In this document: piece after piece, positions 8,284 to 17,337 of the stretch | How the letters are laid out: every line of letters begins with the position of its first letter | Position numbering within the stretch: position 1 is the first letter of the stretch | Assembly (NCBI GenBank): GCA_030837825.1 | Contig: JAUQYB010000082.1 | Location: 62,001-126,000, forward strand | From: Albidovulum sp. | GTDB taxonomy: Bacteria; Pseudomonadota; Alphaproteobacteria; Rhodobacterales; Rhodobacteraceae | Reading direction: 5' to 3' | DNA length: 64,000 nucleotides | The notes under the pieces: generated by a model | What the model was told of the DNA's origin: nothing | Databases searched by the model: none | What the model saw: the letters and a program-made list of their open reading frames with translations, nothing else | Made by a program: the position numbers and the translations under genes

Positions 8284-8307
8284 GCGATCCGCCGGCCTGC
8301 GGCGCGG

Positions 8308-8336
8308 TTGCAATGGGCCGGGGCTGCCGTCATATA
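8308..8336 (+). promoter_or_regulatory. Candidate accA promoter
   Basis: TTGCAA (8308-8313) and CATATA (8331-8336) are separated by 17 nt, about 40 nt upstream of the accA ATG. The AT-rich CATATAGG stands out in this GC-rich gap. Prediction by eye only. Confidence 0.4.
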
Positions 8337-8376
8337 GGCCCCTGACATCCAACCGTGACCCAGCGCGGAGAGCGCC

Positions 8377-9336
8377 ATGAACGACCTCGAATTCGAAAAG
8401 CCCCTGGCCGAGATCGAAGGCAAGGCGGAGGAGCTCAGGGCGCTGGCGCGCAAGAACGAGGGGATGGACGTCACCAAGGAAGCGGCCGCGCTCGACAAGA
8501 AGGCGGCGGACCTGCTGCGCGATCTTTACAAGAACCTCGACCCCTGGCGGAAATGCCAGGTCGCCCGCCACCCCGACCGGCCGCACTGCAAGGACTACAT
8601 CGACGCGCTCTTCACCGAGTTCACCGCTCTGGCAGGCGACCGCAACTTCGCCGAGGACCACGCGATCATGGGCGGGCTGGCGCGGTTCGACGACCAGCCC
8701 GTGGTGGTGATCGGCCAGGAGAAGGGCTCCGACACCAAGACGCGGATCGAGCGGAATTTCGGCATGGCGCGCCCCGAGGGCTACCGCAAGGCGATCCGGC
8801 TGATGGACCTGGCCGACCGGTTCCGCCTGCCCGTGGTGACGCTCGTCGACACGCCCGGCGCCTATCCCGGCAAGGGCGCCGAGGAGCGCGGCCAGTCCGA
8901 GGCGATCGCGCGATCGACGGAGAAATGCCTTCAGATCGGGGTGCCGCTGATCTCCGTCGTCATCGGCGAGGGCGGATCGGGCGGCGCGGTGGCGCTGGCC
9001 CCCGCGAACCGGGTGGCGATGCTGGAGCATTCGATCTATTCGGTGATCACGCCCGAAGGCTGTGCCTCGATCCTGTGGAAGGATGCCGAACGGATGCGCG
9101 AGGCGGCGATGGCGCTCAGGCTCACCGCGCAGGACCTGCTGAAGCTCGGCGTGGTGGACCGGATCATCCCCGAACCCCTCGGTGGTGCGCAACGCCGGCG
9201 CGATGATGCGATCCAGGCCGTGGGCAAGGCCATCGGCGAGGCGCTGAAGGATCTGTCGGGCCGGAAACCCGCCGACCTCGTCAGGGAGCGGCGGGAGAAG
9301 TTCCTGGCGATGGGAACGAAGGGGCTTGCCGCCTAG
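8377..9336 (+). CDS. accA: Acetyl-CoA carboxylase carboxyltransferase subunit alpha
   Basis: 319 aa, the normal length. With AccD it forms the carboxyltransferase that moves CO2 from carboxybiotin to acetyl-CoA for fatty acid synthesis. Family blocks present are the N-terminal LDFEKPL-like start (here [13 protein letters not shown]), QEKGSDT near residue 125, [30 protein letters not shown] and [16 protein letters not shown]. The start has GGAGAG upstream. Its stop overlaps by 4 nt the stop region of the convergent DUF2585 gene. Confidence 0.97.
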   Translation: MNDLEFEKPLAEIEGKAEELRALARKNEGMDVTKEAAALDKKAADLLRDLYKNLDPWRKCQVARHPDRPHCKDYIDALFTEFTALAGDRNFAEDHAIMGGLARFDDQPVVVIGQEKGSDTKTRIERNFGMARPEGYRKAIRLMDLADRFRLPVVTLVDTPGAYPGKGAEERGQSEAIARSTEKCLQIGVPLISVVIGEGGSGGAVALAPANRVAMLEHSIYSVITPEGCASILWKDAERMREAAMALRLTAQDLLKLGVVDRIIPEPLGGAQRRRDDAIQAVGKAIGEALKDLSGRKPADLVRERREKFLAMGTKGLAA

Positions 9337-9893
9337 AGCCCGCCCTGCCAGACCCGCACCGCATCGAGCGGCCAGAGCAGCATCAGGACGTTGAGCGAGA
9401 GTCCGTCGCGGATCAGCCATGTCGTCAGCGCCTCGAACCCGATCACCGTGGCGACGCTGACCCAGACCGGCGCCTTCCGCGCCAGCCAGAAGCCGACAAA
9501 CATCGCCAGGATGTCGAAGACCGAATTGATCACGCTGTCGCCGAAGTAGTCGAGCGACACGGTGACGGCGCGGTAGCGCTCGATCACCCGGTCGGTGTTC
9601 TCCAGCACCTCCCACGCCGCCTCGACGAGGGTGGCGAGGAAGAGCCGCCATTCCATCGGCATCCGCGGGACAGAGAGCCGGAGCGCGGCATAAAAGAGGA
9701 TGCCGTGGATCACATGCGAGGGCGTATACCAGTCGGTCAGGTGCTGCGAGTTCTCGCTGCTCATGGTCTGGCCGTGCCAGAGCTTGACATAGCCGCAGGT
9801 GCAGATCGGCACCCGCCCCATCGCCAGAAGGACGGCCGTGGCGCCGACAACCACCAGCCCGGCGAGAAGCCAGCCGAGCCGCGACCGGGTCAT
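9333..9893 (-). CDS. DUF2585 (UPF0314) family membrane protein
   Basis: 186-aa conserved alphaproteobacterial inner-membrane protein of unknown function, with an N-terminal helix at 8-25 and further hydrophobic segments in the second half. The family core [11 protein letters not shown] followed by [20 protein letters not shown] is intact. Last gene of a four-gene minus-strand chain; its ATG overlaps the plsC stop (ATGA), so it is probably co-translated with plsC. Confidence 0.88.
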   Translation of the reverse strand: MTRSRLGWLLAGLVVVGATAVLLAMGRVPICTCGYVKLWHGQTMSSENSQHLTDWYTPSHVIHGILFYAALRLSVPRMPMEWRLFLATLVEAAWEVLENTDRVIERYRAVTVSLDYFGDSVINSVFDILAMFVGFWLARKAPVWVSVATVIGFEALTTWLIRDGLSLNVLMLLWPLDAVRVWQGGL

Positions 9894-10624
9894 GCGCCCG
9901 CCCCGAAGCCGGCCTCGGCCATCAGCCGGTCGGAGGCGCCCTCCACCTCGGGCTCGATCCGCGTCATGAACTGCTCGACCGTAAGGCCCGCCGGAATCCG
10001 CGGCAGGAACTCCACCACCGCGAGCCCCGGCTTCCTGAGGATGCCGTGGCGCGGCCAGAAGACGCCGACATTGGTTGCCGCCGGCACGCAATCCTGCCCG
10101 ATCTGCGTGTAGAGGACGCCGACGCCGACCTTGTAGGGCTTCCGCGCCCCGGCGGCGACCCGGGTGCCCTGGGGGTAGATGATGAGCTGCCCCGGCTCGG
10201 CAAGCCCTGCCTTGACGTCGGCCACCATCTTCTTCATCGCCTCGCCGCGACGTCCGCGGTCGACCGGAATGCAGCCGATGCGCTTGGCATACCAGCCGAC
10301 GATCGGGGCCCAGAGCAGCTCTTTCTTCATGATGAATTTCGGTCGCGGCAGCACCGAAACGATCAGGATGATGTCGAAGAAGGACTGGTGCTTGGCCGCG
10401 ATCAGCACCTCGTCGGCGGGAACCTCGCCGCGGATTTCCGACCTGAGACCCACCAGCGCCGAGGCCGAGGCGCGCACCCAGCGGCAATAGGCGTGCACCG
10501 CGTCGAAGGCAGCGTCGCGGCGCAGGAGCACGAGCGGGGTCCAGAACAGCGCGTAAGCGGCCATCGCCAGATACATCTGGACGATGAAGATCAGCGACAG
10601 GACGTATTGCAGCGCCAGTCTCAT
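9890..10624 (-). CDS. plsC: 1-acyl-sn-glycerol-3-phosphate acyltransferase (PlsC family)
   Basis: 244-aa membrane-associated acyltransferase that makes phosphatidic acid from lysophosphatidic acid. An N-terminal hydrophobic anchor (residues 5-35) is followed by the catalytic HX4D box AKHQSFFD near 78-85, the substrate-binding IPVDRGRRGE near 118, and the YPQGTR motif near 150. It overlaps ftsX by 4 nt upstream and DUF2585 by 4 nt downstream, placing a lipid-synthesis gene inside a cell-division operon, which may reflect coupling of envelope growth to division. Confidence 0.92.
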   Translation of the reverse strand: MRLALQYVLSLIFIVQMYLAMAAYALFWTPLVLLRRDAAFDAVHAYCRWVRASASALVGLRSEIRGEVPADEVLIAAKHQSFFDIILIVSVLPRPKFIMKKELLWAPIVGWYAKRIGCIPVDRGRRGEAMKKMVADVKAGLAEPGQLIIYPQGTRVAAGARKPYKVGVGVLYTQIGQDCVPAATNVGVFWPRHGILRKPGLAVVEFLPRIPAGLTVEQFMTRIEPEVEGASDRLMAEAGFGAGA

Positions 10625-11526
10625 TGCACCCCCCTCAGCGTCCTGAGCGCGGCCCCGCGTGTCGCCCAGAAGGCCACGATAGCGGCGATCGGCGGGATTG
10701 CCAGCGGCCAGAGCCAGCCGGTGCCGGAGAAGCCGAGCCCGGTGAGGAACGCCCCTGCCTCGTCCGCCCGCGGCAGGGACGCGACCGCGATCACGCCCAG
10801 CGCCGTGCCCGCCGAAGCGCCGCCCAGGGTGCGCAGGGTGAAGCGGCGGACGAAGGCGCGGGCGATGTAGGCATCACGCGCCCCGATCAGCCTGAGGACA
10901 CGGATCACCTGGCCGTTCGCCGCCAGCGCCGCCCGTGCGGCCAGCGTCACCATCACCGCGGCGGCGGAGCCGATGAGGCCGAGCGAAAGGAGGCCGATGA
11001 GCCGCAGCCGTTCGGCCGCCGCCACGAGCGGCCGGCGCCAGCGGGCGTGGTCGTCGAGTGCCGCGCCCGGCACCTCGGCCGCAAGCCTGAGCCGCAGTCC
11101 CTCGGCATCGAAGCCCGCGCCGTCTTCGCGCAGTTCGACAAGCTGCGGGATCGGCAGGGTCTCGACCGGCAGGTCGGCGCCGAACCACGGCGCGAGGAGC
11201 GCGCGCGTCTCGGCGGCGTCGAGCGCGCGGGCCGAGGCCACGCCGGGCGTGACCGCAAGGATGTCGAGCACGCGCTGGGTCTGCGCCTGCATCTGCCCGG
11301 CAGCCGCCGAGATGCGGATCGTCGCACCCTGGGCGAGCGCCTCGGACCAGCGGTCGGCAAGCCGGCCGGTGGCGAGCGAGAGCGCCAACGCGAAGACCGC
11401 AAGAAAGGCCATTGCGGCTGCGGCAAACACCGTGAGCCGCGCCGTGGCGCCCGAGGGCGGTACCACCCGGTCGGCCCTCGGATCCCCGGTCAGCAGGGCG
11501 ATCGCGCGTGTCACTCCGCCGATCAC
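10621..11526 (-). CDS. ftsX: Cell division protein FtsX-like permease
   Basis: 301-aa inner-membrane partner of FtsE. It has a short cytoplasmic N-terminus, a first helix near 30-52, an extracytoplasmic domain of about 120 residues, then three helices (about 176-200, 225-250, 270-290) with RLIGARDAYIARAFVRRF between the second and third. FtsEX transmits cytoplasmic ATPase activity to periplasmic amidase activators at the septum. Sequence is divergent, as usual for alphaproteobacterial FtsX, but the ftsE partner directly upstream with a 4-nt overlap supports the call. Confidence 0.88.
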   Translation of the reverse strand: MIGGVTRAIALLTGDPRADRVVPPSGATARLTVFAAAAMAFLAVFALALSLATGRLADRWSEALAQGATIRISAAAGQMQAQTQRVLDILAVTPGVASARALDAAETRALLAPWFGADLPVETLPIPQLVELREDGAGFDAEGLRLRLAAEVPGAALDDHARWRRPLVAAAERLRLIGLLSLGLIGSAAAVMVTLAARAALAANGQVIRVLRLIGARDAYIARAFVRRFTLRTLGGASAGTALGVIAVASLPRADEAGAFLTGLGFSGTGWLWPLAIPPIAAIVAFWATRGAALRTLRGVQ

Positions 11527-12194
11527 AGCTCTGCCCCCGCCACCTGCACCTGCCCGCCGCGGATTCTCAGCACGCGCGCCGGCACCTGTGCCTTGGCCGC
11601 GCGGATGAGGTTCATGTCATGCGTGGCGACCAGGATCGCGGTGCCCATCCGGTTCAGTTCCACCAGAAGCGTGAGCAGGCGCAGCGACATGTCCCAGTCG
11701 AGGTTTCCCGTGGGTTCGTCGGCCAGCAGCACCTCGGGCGACATGATGACGGCGCGTGCGAGCGCCGCGCGCTGGCGTTCGCCGCCCGAAAGCGAGGGCG
11801 GCAGGGCCGCGGCCTGGTCCGACAGCCCGACCCAGGCCAGAAGCTCGTCAAGCTCGGTCGGGTTCGCGGCGCGGTCGGACACGGTCAGCGGCAGGGCCAC
11901 GTTCTCGGTCAGCGGCAGGTGGTCGAGGAACTGGCAGTCCTGGTGGACCACGCCGACGCGGCGCCTGAGGCGCGCAATGTCGTCGCGGCTCATTGCGGCG
12001 AGGTCCTGTCCGAACAACGAGACGCGGCCCGCCACGGGCGAAAGCTCGCCGTAGCAGAGCTTGAGGAAGGTCGACTTGCCCGCCCCGGAGGGCCCGGTGA
12101 GAAAGTGGAACGACCCCGGCGCGAGCGAAAGCGTCATCTCCGACAGGAGCCGCCCGCCGCCATAGCCGTGCGCCACGCCCCGGAACTCGATCAC
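11523..12194 (-). CDS. ftsE: Cell division ATP-binding protein FtsE
   Basis: 223-aa ABC ATPase with Walker A GPSGAGKST near residue 35, signature LSGGERQRAALA near 137, Walker B VLLADEPTGNLD near 160 and a switch histidine in VATHDMNL. Partner of the FtsX protein encoded next to it. First gene of the ftsE-ftsX-plsC-DUF2585 chain and divergent from the zinc-ribbon protein gene. The 168-nt gap between them must hold both promoters. Confidence 0.93.
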   Translation of the reverse strand: MIEFRGVAHGYGGGRLLSEMTLSLAPGSFHFLTGPSGAGKSTFLKLCYGELSPVAGRVSLFGQDLAAMSRDDIARLRRRVGVVHQDCQFLDHLPLTENVALPLTVSDRAANPTELDELLAWVGLSDQAAALPPSLSGGERQRAALARAVIMSPEVLLADEPTGNLDWDMSLRLLTLLVELNRMGTAILVATHDMNLIRAAKAQVPARVLRIRGGQVQVAGAEL

Positions 12195-12268
12195 CGCCCT
12201 GTCCTCCGCGCCGACATGGCGAATTTGCCATGCCGGCCCTCCGTTTTTTCGACCCCGGCCACAAACGC

Positions 12269-12297
12269 TTGGATGGAAAGCCTTTCGTTGCTACAAC
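12269..12297 (+). promoter_or_regulatory. Candidate promoter for the zinc-ribbon protein gene
   Basis: TTGGAT (12269-12274) and TACAAC (12292-12297) with a 17-nt spacer, 66 nt before the ATG at 12363. The region 12240-12320 is visibly richer in A and T than its surroundings. A small GTTGC/GCAAC inverted repeat spans 12287-12305. Confidence 0.4.
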
Positions 12298-12362
12298 AAT
12301 GCAACAATGAAGGCCAGAACGGCCCGACCCGTGCAGTGGTTGGTTGAGCAGGTGGAAAACCC

Positions 12363-13223
12363 ATGCGTCTGATTTGCCCGAGCTGTGGCGCGCTATACGA
12401 AGTGGACGAGAGCGTCATCCCCGACGGCGGGCGTGATGTCCAGTGCTCGAATTGCGGTCATGCCTGGTTTCAAAGGTCTGCCAGGCAACTGAGCGACGAG
12501 GACGCCGCACCGGCCGAGGCCGAGCCACCGGCACCGGCTGCCGCAGCGCCCGCCCCTGCCGAGGCCATGCCGGAACCCTCCGCCGCCTGGGCCGAGCACG
12601 ACGAGGAGCCGGAAGCGCCGGCCGAGGAGGCGCCCGAGGAGGCGCCCGTTCCGGAACGGGCGCGCCGGACGCTCGACGATGCAGTGCGCAACGTGCTGCG
12701 CGAGGAGGCCGAGCGCGAGGCCCAGGCCCGGGTCGCCGAGGGCGGTCCGGTCGAGATCCAGCCCGACCTCGGCCTTGCCGCCGCCGTGGGCGGTGCCGCG
12801 GCCGGCGGACGGGGCGGCGAAGCGCCCCAGGATCGCGTCGCCAAGGTCGGCGGCGATGCGCAGGACTATGACGAGGACGCGCTGGTTTCCCGTGCCGCGC
12901 GGCGCGAGCTTCTGCCGGACATCGAGGAGATCAACTCAACGCTCCGCGCCACGTCCGAGCGCGGCGGTGAGGCCGCGGCCTTCGACGCGCCCGAGACGCT
13001 CGCCCGGCGGCGAAGCGGCTTCCGCATGGGGTTCTCGACGGCGCTTCTTGCCGCCGCGGTGCTTCTGGGCGTCTACGTGCTGGCGCCGACGCTGGCGCGC
13101 ACGCTGCCGGCGCTCGAGCCTGCGCTGTCGCTCTACGTCAAGGCGATCGACACCGGCCGTCAGTGGCTCGACGCGCGAATGCAGTCGCTGACCCAGTCGC
13201 TTCGGGACGGGACGCCGGACTGA
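12363..13223 (+). CDS. MJ0042-type zinc-ribbon membrane protein
   Basis: 286 aa. The N-terminus is a zinc ribbon, MRLICPSCGALYEV with Cys5/Cys8 and a second CSNC knuckle (Cys28/Cys31). Next comes a long Ala/Glu/Pro-rich acidic linker (about 42-110), and near residue 220 an RRRSGFRMGF segment leads into a single transmembrane helix (about 224-245). The zinc ribbon is therefore cytoplasmic with a short external tail. Such proteins are conserved in Rhodobacterales beside ftsEX, and the linkage hints at a role in envelope or division control. No enzymatic motif is seen. Confidence 0.85.
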   Translation: MRLICPSCGALYEVDESVIPDGGRDVQCSNCGHAWFQRSARQLSDEDAAPAEAEPPAPAAAAPAPAEAMPEPSAAWAEHDEEPEAPAEEAPEEAPVPERARRTLDDAVRNVLREEAEREAQARVAEGGPVEIQPDLGLAAAVGGAAAGGRGGEAPQDRVAKVGGDAQDYDEDALVSRAARRELLPDIEEINSTLRATSERGGEAAAFDAPETLARRRSGFRMGFSTALLAAAVLLGVYVLAPTLARTLPALEPALSLYVKAIDTGRQWLDARMQSLTQSLRDGTPD

Positions 13224-13245
13224 CTCCGCTCGCAGACGAGCACGG

Positions 13246-15894
13246 TCAGAACCGCCCCAGCAGCCGCCTGAGATAATCGAGTTCCTCCGAGGGCCGCATC
13301 TGTTCGCCGGAGCGGCGGCGGATTTCATCGAGGAGGTCACGCGCGCGCCGATAGACGTCAGGACCCTGTAGGAGGTTCTGGTCGGTTCCGATCCGTCCCG
13401 ACTGGCCGGTGCTGCGGCCCAGCGGATCATGTGGCGCCTCGCGCCCGGCCTCGCCGACGGCCTCGCCCTGGTTGCCGGGCTGTTGCGGCTGGTTCTGCGC
13501 GAGCGCATCGCCAAGGCTGCGCATTCCCTCGCGCAGGTTCTCGATCGCCTCGGCCTGGCGGTCGATCGCGCCCGAGGTATCGCCCTCGCGCAACGCGCGT
13601 TCGGCCTCCTCCATCGCCCGCCCGGCCTCCGACAGCGACCGGCGTGCGGCGTCGCGTTCGTCGGAGGGATCGCCGGGCAACGCGCCTTCCTGCCGCCGCA
13701 GCGTCTCGCGCAGCGACCGCTGGCGGTCCGCAAGGCTGCCCCGATCGCCGCCCTCGCCCGGCCGCAGGGCATCGGGGCGCCCGCCCTCGCCGTTCTGGCG
13801 CTGCTGGCCGTCCTGCGCCTCGCCGCTACCCTCACCGGGCTGCTGGCCGGGCTGCTGGCCGGGCTGCCCCTGCTGGCCGGGCTGGCGGTCGCCGCCCTGC
13901 CCCTGCTGCTGGCCGCGCGGCTGCTGGCCGCCCTGCTGCATGTCGCGGAAGGCCTCGTCCGACAGATCCTGCTGCTCGCGCAGCGTCTGGCGCAGGTTTT
14001 CCATCGCCTGGCCGCCGGGGCCGCGCTGGCCGTCCTGGCCCGGTTGGCCTTCGGTCACGCGCAGGTTCTCCATCATCCGGGAAAGCTGGTCGAGCAGTTC
14101 CTGCGCCTCGGCCATGCGGCCCTCCTCCATCAGGCGCTGGATCTCGTCCATCATCTGCTGGATCTGGTCGCCGGTGATCTGCCGGCCGGCATCGGCCTGC
14201 TGGTTCGGCTCGTCGGCGCCCTTTCGCTCCATGTTCTCGGCGAGCTTGCGGATGTAGTTGTCGGTGGCGTCCCGCAACTCGTCCATCAGCTTCTGGATCT
14301 CCTCCGGCGAGGCGCCGTTGCGGATCGCCTCGGAGAGGCGCTCCTCTGCCTGCTGCATCCGCTCCAGCGCGTCCGAAAGCCCGCCGTCCTCGATCAGTTC
14401 CGCGACCGACCAGAGCGCCTCGGCAGTCTCGTCGCGCATGTCGGGGGAAAGCCGGCCCTGGGCGAGCGCGGCATCAAGCCGGCGGATCGCGACCGAGAGC
14501 ATCAGATAGGCGCGTTCGTTGCGGATCAGCCCCTCGGGCCGGTGGGTCAGCGCGCGGAGGATCTGGCTGACCCGGGCGCCGTTGTCTCGCGTCCAGAGAA
14601 GGTCGCGCCGCATCTCGATCAGCGCCGCCGCCACCGGATCGAAGAACCGCCGCCCCGGCAAGGGCAGCGCGACCGTCGCGCTCCGCCCTGTCTGGTCGCG
14701 GCCATCGGTCACCTCGAAGGTCATCTTCACCGGCAGGTTGGCCCAGGGGTGCTTCGAGGCGTCCTCGACCAGCGCCTCGGTGAACTCGGCGCGGTTGCCG
14801 GTGATCGGCATCGGCAGGTCGTAGACGAGGGGCTCGCGCCGCTCCGGCGCGGCGGCGAGCCCGTAGCGGCGGTCGGCGGCCGCAAGGTCAAGCTCGATGA
14901 CCGCGCGGCCGCCGGTCACGGCGTAGTCGTCCTTCGCGGTGAAGGGCTGCGACAGGGTGCCGTCGGCCTCGCGCATGATCGCGCCGGTGATCGCGACGGT
15001 GGGGGCTGCGTCGGGCAGGATCGTGACCTGCCAGTCCCGCCCGCCTGCGCCGCCGATGGTCAGGCGGCCGGACTGCACGGCGTCGAACTCGACGGCGCGG
15101 ACCGTGGCAGTGTCGGGCTCGGCGTCCGGCGCCGGGGCGGCCGGCTGGCCGGACAGGCTTTCGGTGACCGGGATCGCATCGGCGTCGCCATAGAGGCGCA
15201 GCGTGATCCGGCTGCCTTCGGGCAGCTCCAGCGGCCCTTCAGGCAAGGTGTTGAGGTAAAGGCCCGGGCGGCCGGTATAGGCGGGCGGCTCTGCCCAGCC
15301 CTCCCAGGTCGGTCCGGCGGCGGCAACCGCGCCAGCCCCCGGCCGCACCAGGCCCGGCGCCTCGGCCACCCGCCAGAGCGAGCCGAAGAGCGCCGCCATG
15401 ACCAGCGCCGTCAGCGCGGCATAGCGCAGCGCGAAGGGGTCGCGCGCGGCGATGCGCAGGTCGGGCGCAGGCGCGCGGGCCTTGCGGGCGCGCTCGGCCA
15501 TCCGGGCCACATGCGCCCGCCAGACCGAGGCGGTGCCGGCATCGCCCCCGCCGAGCGCAAGGCTGTCGGAGAGGGCCGAGATCGGCCGGTCCGGCAGGGT
15601 GCGGTCGAGCCGGTCGAGCGCCTCGGCCGCGGTCGGCCAGCGGAAGCGGCGGATGCCGCGGACCAGCGCCCAGAAAAGGCCGATGGTCGCCAGCACCCCG
15701 CCGATCCACACCGCCTCGAGCGGCAGCCGGTCCTGCGCGCCGAAGGCGAGTGCCGCGATCAGCGCGAAAAGGATCGTCCAGACCGGCCAGAACCCCCGGG
15801 TGATCCGTTCGGCCACCATTCCGGCCCGCGTCAGACGCACGGGCCATGCGAGGCGCCTCAGCGCCTCATGCGGAAGGGCCTTGATCGTCGTCAC
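13246..15894 (-). CDS. TIGR02302/DUF4175 family large membrane protein
   Basis: 882 aa. Two N-terminal helices (about 36-52 and 62-80), a third hydrophobic segment near 155-172, then a large extracytoplasmic region. A Gln/Gly-rich low-complexity stretch at about 635-715 (repeats of GQQ, PGQQ) is followed by a charged helical region. This architecture and the position after lysA fit the alphaproteobacterial TIGR02302 family, of unknown function. The 47-nt gap to lysA suggests one transcript. The strand opposite this gene also stays open for a long way because of codon bias; that frame has no family character. Confidence 0.88.
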   Translation of the reverse strand: MTTIKALPHEALRRLAWPVRLTRAGMVAERITRGFWPVWTILFALIAALAFGAQDRLPLEAVWIGGVLATIGLFWALVRGIRRFRWPTAAEALDRLDRTLPDRPISALSDSLALGGGDAGTASVWRAHVARMAERARKARAPAPDLRIAARDPFALRYAALTALVMAALFGSLWRVAEAPGLVRPGAGAVAAAGPTWEGWAEPPAYTGRPGLYLNTLPEGPLELPEGSRITLRLYGDADAIPVTESLSGQPAAPAPDAEPDTATVRAVEFDAVQSGRLTIGGAGGRDWQVTILPDAAPTVAITGAIMREADGTLSQPFTAKDDYAVTGGRAVIELDLAAADRRYGLAAAPERREPLVYDLPMPITGNRAEFTEALVEDASKHPWANLPVKMTFEVTDGRDQTGRSATVALPLPGRRFFDPVAAALIEMRRDLLWTRDNGARVSQILRALTHRPEGLIRNERAYLMLSVAIRRLDAALAQGRLSPDMRDETAEALWSVAELIEDGGLSDALERMQQAEERLSEAIRNGASPEEIQKLMDELRDATDNYIRKLAENMERKGADEPNQQADAGRQITGDQIQQMMDEIQRLMEEGRMAEAQELLDQLSRMMENLRVTEGQPGQDGQRGPGGQAMENLRQTLREQQDLSDEAFRDMQQGGQQPRGQQQGQGGDRQPGQQGQPGQQPGQQPGEGSGEAQDGQQRQNGEGGRPDALRPGEGGDRGSLADRQRSLRETLRRQEGALPGDPSDERDAARRSLSEAGRAMEEAERALREGDTSGAIDRQAEAIENLREGMRSLGDALAQNQPQQPGNQGEAVGEAGREAPHDPLGRSTGQSGRIGTDQNLLQGPDVYRRARDLLDEIRRRSGEQMRPSEELDYLRRLLGRF

Positions 15895-15940
15895 GCGGTC
15901 GGCGGGCCTCCGGCCTTCGCCCTGCGCGCGGGATTGCGCG

Positions 15941-17206
15941 TCAGAGCCATTCGGGAATCGTATCGCGCTTTATCATCTCGTCATAGGTGGGGCGGGCACG
16001 AATGACGGCGAATTGATGCCCATGCACCAGCACTTCGGGGATCAGCGGGCGGGCGTTGTATTCCGAGGCCATCACCGCTCCGTAGGCGCCGGCCGAGCGG
16101 AAGGCCACCAGATCGCCCTCGGCCACAGGCGCCATCAGGCGGTGCCTGGCAAAGGTGTCGCCGGTCTCGCAGACCGGGCCGACGATGTCGTAGGGATGCG
16201 GCTCCACCCCGGGCGCGGGCTCGATCACCGGCACGATGTCGTGGTGGGCGCCATACATCGAGGGGCGAACGAGGTCGTTCATCGCCGCGTCGAGGATGAG
16301 GAAATCGCGTTCCTCGCCCGATTTCACGTAGATCACCCCTGCCACCATCAGCCCCGCGTTGCCGGAGATCAGCCGTCCGGGCTCGATTTCCACCTCGCAG
16401 CCGAGATCGCCGACGGTGCGCCGGATCACCGCGCCGTAGTCGAGCGGCAGCGGCGGCGCGGCGTTGGTCCGCTCGTAGGGAATCCCCAGCCCGCCACCGA
16501 GGTCGAGCCGGCGGATGTCGTGCCCTTCGGCCCGCAGCCGGCGGGTCAGGTCGGCGACCTTGGCATAGGCCTCCTCGAAAGGCGCAAGGTCGGTCAGTTG
16601 CGAGCCGATGTGGACGTCGATGCCGACGACCTCGAGCCCGGGAAGGGCAGCCGCCTCGGCATAGACCCCGCTCGCCCGGCCGATCGGGATACCGAACTTG
16701 TTTTCCTTCTTCCCCGTCGCGATCTTCTCGTGGGTCTTCGCGTCGACGTCGGGGTTGACGCGGACGGCGATGGGCGCGCGGAGGCCCAACGACAGCGCGA
16801 CCTCGTTCAACGCCCGCATCTCGGGCTCGCTTTCGACGTTGAACTGGCGGATGCCGCCTTCCAGCGCGGTGCGCATTTCCGCCCGCGTCTTGCCGACGCC
16901 GGAAAAGACGATGCGCTCGCCCGGAACGCCCGCCGCCCTGGCCTTGAGGTATTCGCCCATCGATACGACGTCGATGCCGGCGCCAAGCCGGGCGAGCGTG
17001 CGGACGACCGCCACGTTGCCGTTCGACTTCATCGCGAAGCAGATCAGGTGCGGCAGCCCGTCGAGCGCTTCCTCGAAAAGCCGGTAGTGCCGCTCCAGCG
17101 TCGCTGTGGAATAGACGTAGAACGGCGTTCCCACCGCCGCCGCGATCTCGGGGATCGGCACGTCCTCGGCGTGAAGCGCGCCGTTGCGATAGAGAAAGTG
17201 ATCCAT
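15941..17206 (-). CDS. lysA: Diaminopimelate decarboxylase
   Basis: 421-aa PLP enzyme (fold type III). It decarboxylates meso-diaminopimelate to L-lysine, the last step of lysine synthesis. The PLP lysine is in ICFAMKSNGN (Lys60), the phosphate-binding glycines are in LDLGGGLGIPY, and the cross-active-site cysteine is in GPVCETGDTF. Full length. In related genomes argH and a small lipoprotein gene usually precede it directly; here they are 3.8 kb away, separated by a divergent ABC transporter operon. Confidence 0.96.
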   Translation of the reverse strand: MDHFLYRNGALHAEDVPIPEIAAAVGTPFYVYSTATLERHYRLFEEALDGLPHLICFAMKSNGNVAVVRTLARLGAGIDVVSMGEYLKARAAGVPGERIVFSGVGKTRAEMRTALEGGIRQFNVESEPEMRALNEVALSLGLRAPIAVRVNPDVDAKTHEKIATGKKENKFGIPIGRASGVYAEAAALPGLEVVGIDVHIGSQLTDLAPFEEAYAKVADLTRRLRAEGHDIRRLDLGGGLGIPYERTNAAPPLPLDYGAVIRRTVGDLGCEVEIEPGRLISGNAGLMVAGVIYVKSGEERDFLILDAAMNDLVRPSMYGAHHDIVPVIEPAPGVEPHPYDIVGPVCETGDTFARHRLMAPVAEGDLVAFRSAGAYGAVMASEYNARPLIPEVLVHGHQFAVIRARPTYDEMIKRDTIPEWL

Positions 17207-17293
17207 GTCGCGTGGCCTTGCCGATCGTCAGCGGTCCGGCCCCCTGTAGAGCATCGCGGGGGCGTAGGAAAGCGGCTCGGCGGGGTTGAACTC

Positions 17294-17309
17294 AATCAAA
17301 CGTTTGATT
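17294..17309. promoter_or_regulatory. Perfect 16-bp palindrome, probable TetR operator
   Basis: AATCAAACGTTTGATT, a perfect palindrome, lies 29 nt upstream of the tetR start and 88 nt upstream of the divergent lysA start. Size, symmetry and position fit autoregulation by the adjacent TetR-family protein. Confidence 0.6.
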
Positions 17310-17337
17310 AGGGTTTCATGAGTCGCATGGAACCCGC

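Noticed and set aside
13429..16005. 858-codon plus-strand open frame opposite the TIGR02302 gene
   Set aside because: Leu/Ala/Arg repeats mirror the opposite-strand codons; no start signal; the minus-strand protein has family features and a continuous argument for coding.
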